Below, piece by piece: positions 57,983 to 64,000 of a stretch of 64,000 nt of DNA; the stretch's first letter is position 1, and every line of letters begins with the position of its first letter. Below the pieces are notes generated by a model. The model did not search any database. It was not told where the DNA came from and saw only the letters and a list, made by a program, of their open reading frames with translations. Both the position numbers and the translations under genes were made by a program. The stretch is from NCBI GenBank assembly GCA_019925795.1, contig CM034311.1, positions 38,977,472-39,041,471 of the forward strand, written 5' to 3'. This stretch comes from Dendrobium chrysotoxum. Taxonomy: Eukaryota; Streptophyta; Magnoliopsida; Asparagales; Orchidaceae.

Positions 57983-58885
57983 AAAGTTTAGTCTAACAGT
58001 TATAACACGTCATAATGACAAAAATTATATCATTGCATAAATTAATAAGTGACAAACTATATCAAATGAAAGCAATTATAATATTATACTATAACAAAAA
58101 TAGTAAACTAAAAATTTTATTAAAGTGATGGGTAACTTGATTATGACTTCTCACTCCACATCAATTGCACTTATGCCTACTAAGTAGGGTTGAGCTTTAA
58201 GTGGTCATTTTACATTCAAAGTGAGAGTATGTTCTAATTCATGACTCATAATCTCAAATATATTTGCGTTTGCCAACTTAATAGCAGGTAAGCTCCATGA
58301 ATTATTTCTCTAAAGTGCAATTGATATGCTAAACATCTTTACCTAATTTCTTCATATTGAGTTAAAAGTGTTTCTTTTCATTGTATATGAATGTAACATT
58401 CTCTTTAACTCACCTTTAATCTAAAATAGTCTTCCAAATTCTAAATGAATTGAGGACAAATTAACTCAAGCATGAGACCATTATATTAGTAGACATTAAA
58501 TTGGAGGTACTTTTAGGTATTAACCTTTGTATAATATGAGATATCAAAGTCTTCTTCGTACTTTACATAGTTATTTTTAGTCCTAAATACATGAAAAATC
58601 AATATATTGTGAGACTTCTTTCCAAAATATTTGTCAAATCGATTGAATATTTATCAAAAATGTTATGCTCCATCATACACTAATAGATGGCAGGCATTGG
58701 ATGTTAAATGACATGGGATGCAATCGAACATGTCGTTCATTTCTTGCTTAGCAATAGGTTCATTTCATTTCAATATTATTTGAAGAAATATTTTAACTTC
58801 TCTAAATTATCCTCTGGTTGGTTTCATTGATCTGCTTATGTCGACATATATACCTCCATTATGAAGATAATTGCGTAAAGATTTA
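57983..58885. other. AT-rich spacer, no gene recognised
   Basis: No intact ORF. The sequence has an exon-like texture around 58700-58840, but I could not match any protein family on either strand. Confidence 0.35.
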
Positions 58886-59031
58886 GGTTTCATTTGGGAC
58901 AGCACTTTTATATTTGGCTATTATTTTTTATTGTTTTTTGAAAATTTATGTATTGGGAAGCTACTTTTTACAATAACTTGCAAAAAAGATAATTTTCATA
59001 CACCTTGATAGCAGCCGTCCCAAATAGATCC
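58886..59031. mobile_element. Tourist-like MITE
   Basis: GGTTTCATTTGGGACAGC...GCAGCCGTCCCAAATAGATCC, about 146 bp; left flank TTA, right flank TAA. Foldback. Confidence 0.7.
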
Positions 59032-59039
59032 TAAATTTA

Positions 59040-59149
59040 GGCTTCATTTGGGATAATCTTTTATTACTTTCTAAAGTAGCTTTCTAGCACAAAAAATTCA
59101 TGAAAATAGTGAAAAAAAATAGTGATCAAAAGCTCTCCCAAATAAATCC
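59040..59149. mobile_element. Tourist-like MITE, TTA target duplication
   Basis: GGCTTCATTTGGGATAATC...GCTCTCCCAAATAAATCC, 110 bp, TTA on both sides (59037-59039, 59150-59152). Eight bases from the previous MITE. Confidence 0.75.
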
Positions 59150-59352
59150 TTAGAAATATTTTGGTCAAATCGTTCGAATAAGTTCTAGACTTTCATTACT
59201 TGCACAAGACCTTAATTTACCGTCTGATAATTGATCATTTGTAGGACAATTAAGCTAATACAGATTACCATATTCATTACTTAATATATTTTTTCTTATA
59301 TAAAAACTTCAAAGACTTCTAATCTCCAACATCTACTAAATCACAACTTTGT

Positions 59353-61523
59353 TCATTGAGACAACTTTCCCTTCAAGAAGACTCTGCACAACCTCTCCCA
59401 AGCTTCTCTGTCTGGCTCTCTCTCATTCAATTCCTTCTTCACATTTTCAGCATGGGATTTCTGCATCAAATAATGTTGAATCAGTCTCATTTCATTACAT
59501 AGAGTTTTGTTTTCAATTACAAAGATTTGGAGAGCTATTCGGTTTAGAAATACTCACTCTTTATTAGCCATATTCTCATTAATATAAAACATGAAAAAAA
59601 TTGAGAATATTTAGATCAATTTTTTCATCATGTCAGGTCTCAAAACAAGTAGAAATTGTGTTAAGATAAGTGTAATCCATATTTTATTTGATTTTTTTAT
59701 GTATTACACTTATCCCAAAACATATCTAACGATTTTGAAACCCATCACAACTCAAAACTTCTTCCTATGAGATATAAAGAGAGATTAAGGGTTCGTTTGG
59801 GATGACTTTCTTACTGCTTCTTAAAGCAACTTTTTAGTACACAAATTATAATTTTTATACTAAAAATCTACTTTAAGAAACAATAAGAAAAGCCGTCCCA
59901 AACGAAGCCTGAATCTTCATTTGGGGCAGCTTTTTTACTGTTTTATAAACTTGCTATAAAGAAAAGTAACATTTTGAAGTTATTGTAGAAGGCAGTTTTC
60001 TAGTATAATTTTTTTTTAAAGCAACAAAAAAGCAATGGCCAAATAGTTATGATTGCTATATGAAAAGCAAAACAGTAATAAAATTGTCCCAAACAAAACC
60101 TGATTAAATCCTATTTTTGCATTTACAAAGAGACTATTTCCACAACTCAACTTGCACCCTTCAAATCACAAGGGACAGCTTAGGAGAGTTGCTATTAACA
60201 TTAACCCTTGTGCTATTTCTATATCTATTGATTAAGGAGCAAGAATTCACCTCAATGAGATTGGAATCAAGAAGGCGATCAACAAGGTGCAAAAGGATGC
60301 CTTTGGTGTACTCAGGATGACCTTGAATTCCCATAATATGATCATCACATTTAAACATCTCAATTCCCGTCTTCTCTGATCGAGCCAATACTTCTACAAA
60401 TGGTGGCAACTCCAACACCTGTGCAACATAATTCAAATGTTATAGACTTAGGCTTCGTTTGGGACGGCTTTCTTTCTGTTTCTTAAAGCAGCTTCCTAGT
60501 ATAAAAATTATATTAGGAAGTTGCTTTAAGAAGTAGTAAGAAAGTTGTTCAAGCTTCGTTTGGGACAGTTTTTTAACTATTTTTTACAACAACTTTTTAG
60601 TATAAAAATTTGCTAAAATAGTGAAAAAATATTGATCAAAAGCTGTCCCAAACGAAACCTTAATTTTCACCATCAGACATAAATATAGGGGTGTCAAAAT
60701 CGGGTTTCGGGTCGGGTTCGGGTCGAACCCGCAATGACCCGCAGCTAAACGGGTTGACCCTAACCCGACCCGGGTAGGGAAACGGGTCAGAAAACCGGAC
60801 CCGGACCCGACCCGTCGGGTTGGCGGGTCAACCCGACCCGACCCGGGTCAGGAATGCGTCCGCGAGGCGGGCGCGCGCGGGCGAGCTCGCGGGCGCGCGT
60901 GGGCGCGCTCGGGTGCGGGGCGGGCTAGCGCAGGGGCGCGGGTGCGGGCGAGCGCGGGCGCGGGTGCGGGCGAGCGCGCGGGTGCGGGCGAGCGCGGGCG
61001 CGGGCGCGGGCGAGCGCAGGCGCGGGCGAGCCCGGGCGCGGGCGAGCGCGCGGGCGCTGCTAGCGCGGGCGCGGGCGCGCTGCTGGGCCGCTGGCGTTCG
61101 CGGATGCGCGCGGGCAGGGCGGGCAGAGCGGGCAGGGCTTGCGGGCAGCCTCTAAACAGGTTTTCGGGTTGACCCGCCAACCCGTCGGGTCAACCCGAAC
61201 CCGACCCGTTTTTCAAACGGGTCGAATTCCTGAACCCGAACCCGACCCGTTTTGAACTCGGGTCGGGTTCGAGTCGGGTTTTCCGGGTCGGGTTCGAGTC
61301 GGGTTGTCGTGTCGTGTCAAATATTGACACCCCTACATAAATATATGCTCTCTTATTTATCACCAACCTCATCACGATGGCATTCAATCACAGAAAGCTG
61401 AGGGGGGACATCGAGTGGAGAGAAGAACTTGCTCAATGAAGAAGAAAGATGAAGAGGAGTCACCCCTATATCCCATCCCTTGAATGCTCTTCCTGTCTTG
61501 CCTCCCAATGCTCTGCCAATTAT
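59353..61523 (-). CDS. Gamma-glutamyl peptidase (class I glutamine amidotransferase), first exon missing
   Basis: Three phase-0 exons: 61368-61523 (IIGRALGGKTGRAF then GWDIGVTPLHL and LSVIECHRDE), 60251-60418 (VLELPPFVEVLARSEKTG, IEMFKCDD, HIMGIQGHPEYTKGILLHL) and 59353-59460 (ending EREPDREAWERLCRVFLKGK, LSQ, stop). This matches plant GGP1-like proteins: CFGHQ/IIxRxLGG, ECHxDEV, the GHPEYT motif with the catalytic His and Glu, and the C-terminal PDRxxWxxLCRxFLKGR. In Arabidopsis such cytosolic enzymes remove the gamma-glutamyl residue from glutathione conjugates in glucosinolate and camalexin synthesis; substrate here is unknown. About 143 residues of an expected 250. Exon 1, with the nucleophile cysteine of CFGHQ, is not found up to 64000: either intron 1 exceeds 2.4 kb or the gene is 5'-truncated. 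Intron 2 holds a hAT-type element and MITEs, intron 3 more MITEs. Splice sites are canonical (GCATTGGCAG; GAG/GTTGGTG; GCACAG; GAG/GTGAAT; GATGCAG). Confidence 0.88.
59789..59909. mobile_element. Tourist-like MITE
   Basis: GGGTTCGTTTGGGATGAC...GCCGTCCCAAACGAAGCC, 121 bp; flanks TAA and TGA. In peptidase intron 3. Confidence 0.75.
59913..60100. mobile_element. Tourist-like MITE, TGA target duplication
   Basis: ATCTTCATTTGGGGCAGC...TTGTCCCAAACAAAACC, 188 bp, flanked by TGA (59910-59912, 60101-60103). It abuts the previous MITE, so one inserted at the other's target site. Confidence 0.7.
60451..60659. mobile_element. Composite of two Tourist-like MITEs
   Basis: Starts GGCTTCGTTTGGGACGGC (60451) and ends TGTCCCAAACGAAACC (60659), TTA on both sides (60448-60450, 60660-60662). 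Internally a second left end (AAGCTTCGTTTGGGACAG, 60551) follows a truncated first copy, so two tandem copies share one pair of target duplications. In peptidase intron 2. Confidence 0.7.
60686..61335 (-). mobile_element. GC-rich hAT-type non-autonomous element, second copy
   Basis: Same family as 49661-50259 but inverted: TAGGGGTGTCAA...TTGACACCCCTA, 650 bp, with CATAAATA exactly duplicated (60678-60685, 61336-61343). The core array of GCGGGTGCGGGCGAGC-type units is longer and shuffled relative to the first copy. Lies in peptidase intron 2, 32 bases from exon 2. Confidence 0.85.
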
Positions 61524-61659
61524 CTGCCAATGCAGCATTAAAAAGAGCTAAATTAATAATTGATACAATAATACTGGAATTTATATCATTTGATTGGGCA
61601 TTGGTACACAATAAAAAACATGTGAAATAATAAAAAATAAATCAAATTAATCTTGGCTC

Positions 61660-62150
61660 TAATTGGCTTGGATTTTAAAAATAAGTTTATGAGTACTTAG
61701 CGCAATTGGTTAATGAGTTCATGAGTCGAGCTTATCGAACCACATGTTCAACCTCGAGCCTATACTGGAGTTTTCGAGCTCAATTTGACTCTACTTGTAA
61801 GCTTGTTGACCTGCTTGATTAATTTAAAATATATTTAAAAATTAATTTAAATTAGTATTATATAATATATTTTAACATTTTAATTTTTTTTTTATATTGA
61901 AAATAAAAATTCTAAAAAATAAAATAAAATTTTTAATTTAAAATTAAGAAATTGAGCTTAACAATACAATAAAACTCGAGCTTTCAAACAAACTTGAGCA
62001 ATGGAGCCGAGCTAAAGCCTATAATTTTTTTAACAAGTCCAGCTCGAGCTTAAAAGATAAGCTCGAGTGGATCTCGAGCTCAATAAGAATTAAATAAGCT
62101 AATTAAATAGATACTTGACTTGACTCATTTACACCACTAATTTGAACTAA
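61660..62150. repeat. Degenerate GAGCTCGAGC-rich foldback repeat
   Basis: Repeated words such as CGAGCTT, CTCGAGC and GAGCTCAAT at both ends around an AT-rich middle, and a TTTACACCACT end. This resembles a common type of plant non-autonomous DNA element, but termini and target duplication could not be fixed. Confidence 0.4.
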
Positions 62151-62221
62151 AACTAAACCTCAGCTTGAAATTAAATTATTTACATCCCTAAAAGAGGGTG
62201 TTGTCTTATATTAAATTATCA

Positions 62222-62345
62222 AATATATATATATATATATATATATAATAACTTGATTTTTTTTAATAATTTTTTATTTATATTTCGTTTGGGATAGTGT
62301 TCTTTATGCTTCTTAAAGTAGCTTTTTTACTGCTTCAAAAAACTA
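62222..62345. repeat. (AT)n microsatellite and MITE half
   Basis: (AT)13 at about 62222-62247, then a left half of the Tourist-like family (TTTCGTTTGGGATAG...CTTCTTAAAGTAGC) at 62284-62325 without a matching right end. Confidence 0.6.
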
Positions 62346-62818
62346 TGATATTTCATATTTTAAGGAGCCGAATAATGATATATTTTATCATCAATTATTT
62401 TTATTAGAAGATATTTAAAATTCATATAAAATTTTAAAAAAAATTATATAACTTTTTATTATATAATATCATTAACATTTAAAACATTATACATATATGC
62501 ACGTGCATTTTTTACTAATATAAATTTTAAAAAAAAAATTTGGGAAAAATTAAAAAGGAATTTGATTTCTATACGACAGAGATGGGCCTGGCCACAATAG
62601 TAAAGGTACTACCCCAATGTCGTCATTATTGTTTTGACAACTAAAATTTAGATTTCTAATTATAGCCCAAAAAATTTTAATATTTGAACCAAAATATTTT
62701 TAGCCTAAATTTGATTAGAATAGATTTATATCATTAAAATTATTTTAAGATAAAGAAAATATTATTTAAATTTAATTATTAAAAAATTCTCATAAAATTT
62801 GAATTAAAATATTCATCT

Positions 62819-62823
<5 letters not shown>

Positions 62824-62850
<27 letters not shown>
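62824..62850. repeat. (TA)n microsatellite
   Basis: About 13 TA units in AT-rich DNA. Confidence 0.9.
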
Positions 62851-62854
<4 letters not shown>

Positions 62855-63236
62855 TAAAGGACTTGAAGGGTACATATCTGACCTTTTCTCAAAAACACAA
62901 TCAGACATCTCACCAATTGATGTGGAAGTGTTAATTATTGTTGCTTTTTTAATGATTAGGAAATTTTATACATGTAACATGTGCCTATAAATAGGATTAT
63001 AGGAATGATTAAAATGATTAAAAATATCACAAGATCATAAATATATTTTTATCTAAATTTGATCAAGAATATAAAAATGATTAATTTATTTTGACATCAT
63101 ATAAATTAATTATTTATGATTATTTATGTATTATTTTTATCTTAAAATTAGTCAACAATTTTAATATTCATCAAAGCTAAATTTTGATGATAACATGAAA
63201 AATTATAATATAAAAACCCGCTTTCTATCACCATAA

Positions 63237-63354
63237 GGTTTCGTTTGGGGCAGCTTTCTTACCGTTTTTTAAAGGTAAAAATTTTTTGAACTATAAATTT
63301 TTATACTAAAAAATTAATATAAAAAATAATAAAAAAGTTGTGCCAAATGAAGCC
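63237..63354. mobile_element. Tourist-like MITE, TAA target duplication
   Basis: GGTTTCGTTTGGGGCAGC...TGCCAAATGAAGCC, 118 bp, flanked by TAA (63234-63236, 63355-63357). Confidence 0.8.
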
Positions 63355-63848
63355 TAAATTATTTAGCACATAATTCTAATATTATCTAAATTATTTTAAA
63401 TTTTTTATCATCTAATTTAATTTTTTAATTTCTAAGAGGGGCCAACCTTTTTCATGTTCATGATCTATTTCTTCCATGTTTTTTCAATTGTCCAAATGGC
63501 ATAAATTTATTTAATTAATATTCCTAATTCTAATATAAATTATTAATTTCATGACAGATTCTCTTATAAAAAACCTTCAGCCATGGTTCATGAACCCATT
63601 AAAGGCTTTGCGATGTGATTCAGTTAAAGCATTAGGGACATTATTGTAATGAACACGACAACCTTCGACTTTATTAAATTATTTTTCAGCTTTCAGTTAA
63701 GTTTCGTGTAGAAATTCTCTTTTTTTCATTTATGTTATTGCCAGTTACGTCCTGATTCATCAGTATTATTTATTTCTAATAATAAGAAGAATAATGTAAC
63801 TGCATTACTTCTTTTATGTGGATGTCACTTAATTAGATCTTACATTAA

Positions 63849-63980
63849 AGTTTTGTCTGGGATATTTTTTCAGTGCTTTTTAAAACAGCTTTATGTTACA
63901 AAAAATTTTAGTTTTTTAAATTTTTGTACTAGAAAGCTGCTTTAAGAAGCAGCAAGAAAGCCGTCCCAGACATGATAGCC
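63849..63980. mobile_element. Tourist-like MITE at the window end
   Basis: AGTTTTGTCTGGGATATT...AAGCCGTCCCAGACATGATA; strong foldback (GCTGCTTTAAGAAGCAGCAA on the right). Ends approximate; target duplication unclear. Confidence 0.6.
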
Positions 63981-64000
63981 AAAGCACCGAACCAACAGAC

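Noticed and set aside
1..64000. CRISPR arrays, tRNA or rRNA genes, bacterial operons
   Set aside because: None seen; the window is plant nuclear DNA, and the only tRNA-like matches are retrotransposon primer-binding sites.

Overview
This is nuclear DNA from a flowering plant. It is AT-rich, its genes have introns, and it is packed with LTR retrotransposons, solo LTRs and MITEs. I see nothing bacterial, viral or organellar. Two host genes can be recognised, both on the minus strand and both badly stretched by transposons. The first is a Canopy-family (DUF3456, TLR4 regulator/MIR-interacting saposin-like) ER protein. Exon 1 is at 55610-55738, exons 2-4 at 54362-54388, 49235-49314 and 47450-47522, and exon 5 at 15564-15627; its last exon or exons are not in the window. 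The second is a gamma-glutamyl peptidase (class I glutamine amidotransferase) with exons at 61368-61523, 60251-60418 and 59353-59460; its first exon, which should carry the catalytic cysteine, is not visible.

The most important structural fact is that 11365-23106 and 23607-35354 are almost the same 11.7-kb sequence in direct orientation. The two copies are separated by exactly 500 N (23107-23606), and their inner edges coincide with the gap. This is best read as two overlapping contig ends or haplotypes that were not merged. If so, Canopy exon 5, one gypsy element, one inverted-repeat arm and a CT microsatellite are counted twice, and the real distances are about 12.2 kb shorter.

Layout. 1-2089: three head-to-tail pieces of an LTR plus its polypurine tract. 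2176-2450: a copia gag relic. 3815-14102: two inverted arms of an unidentified repeat family, with an NLR relic and a 2.4-kb solo LTR between them. 16290-22696 (again at 28537-34943): a minus-strand chromodomain gypsy element, TE1. 34944-42996: a related plus-strand element, TE3, apparently nested in a TE1-family LTR. 42997-45139: a gag-only derivative, TE4. 45140-46325: the remainder of a TE1-family LTR. 46380-46768: a gypsy integrase relic. From 47 kb on: Canopy exons between solo LTRs at 48444-48943 and 49498-51907, the second carrying a GC-rich hAT-type element. 52.7 kb: an RTE LINE tail. 56553-57977: a copia-like solo LTR. 58.9-60.7 kb and 63.2-64 kb: clusters of Tourist-like MITEs. 60686-61335: a second GC-rich hAT-type element, inside a peptidase intron.

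The most unusual signal is a conserved short reading frame inside the LTRs of several related gypsy elements (16628-16843, 36223-36409, 45140-45201, 51334-51534). It keeps the same start, the same SPFFD and TVEEYV motifs, and a splice-donor-like end. The solo LTR at 49498-51907 has a perfect 5-bp target duplication, which shows that the frame belongs to the LTR itself. I do not recognise its function.
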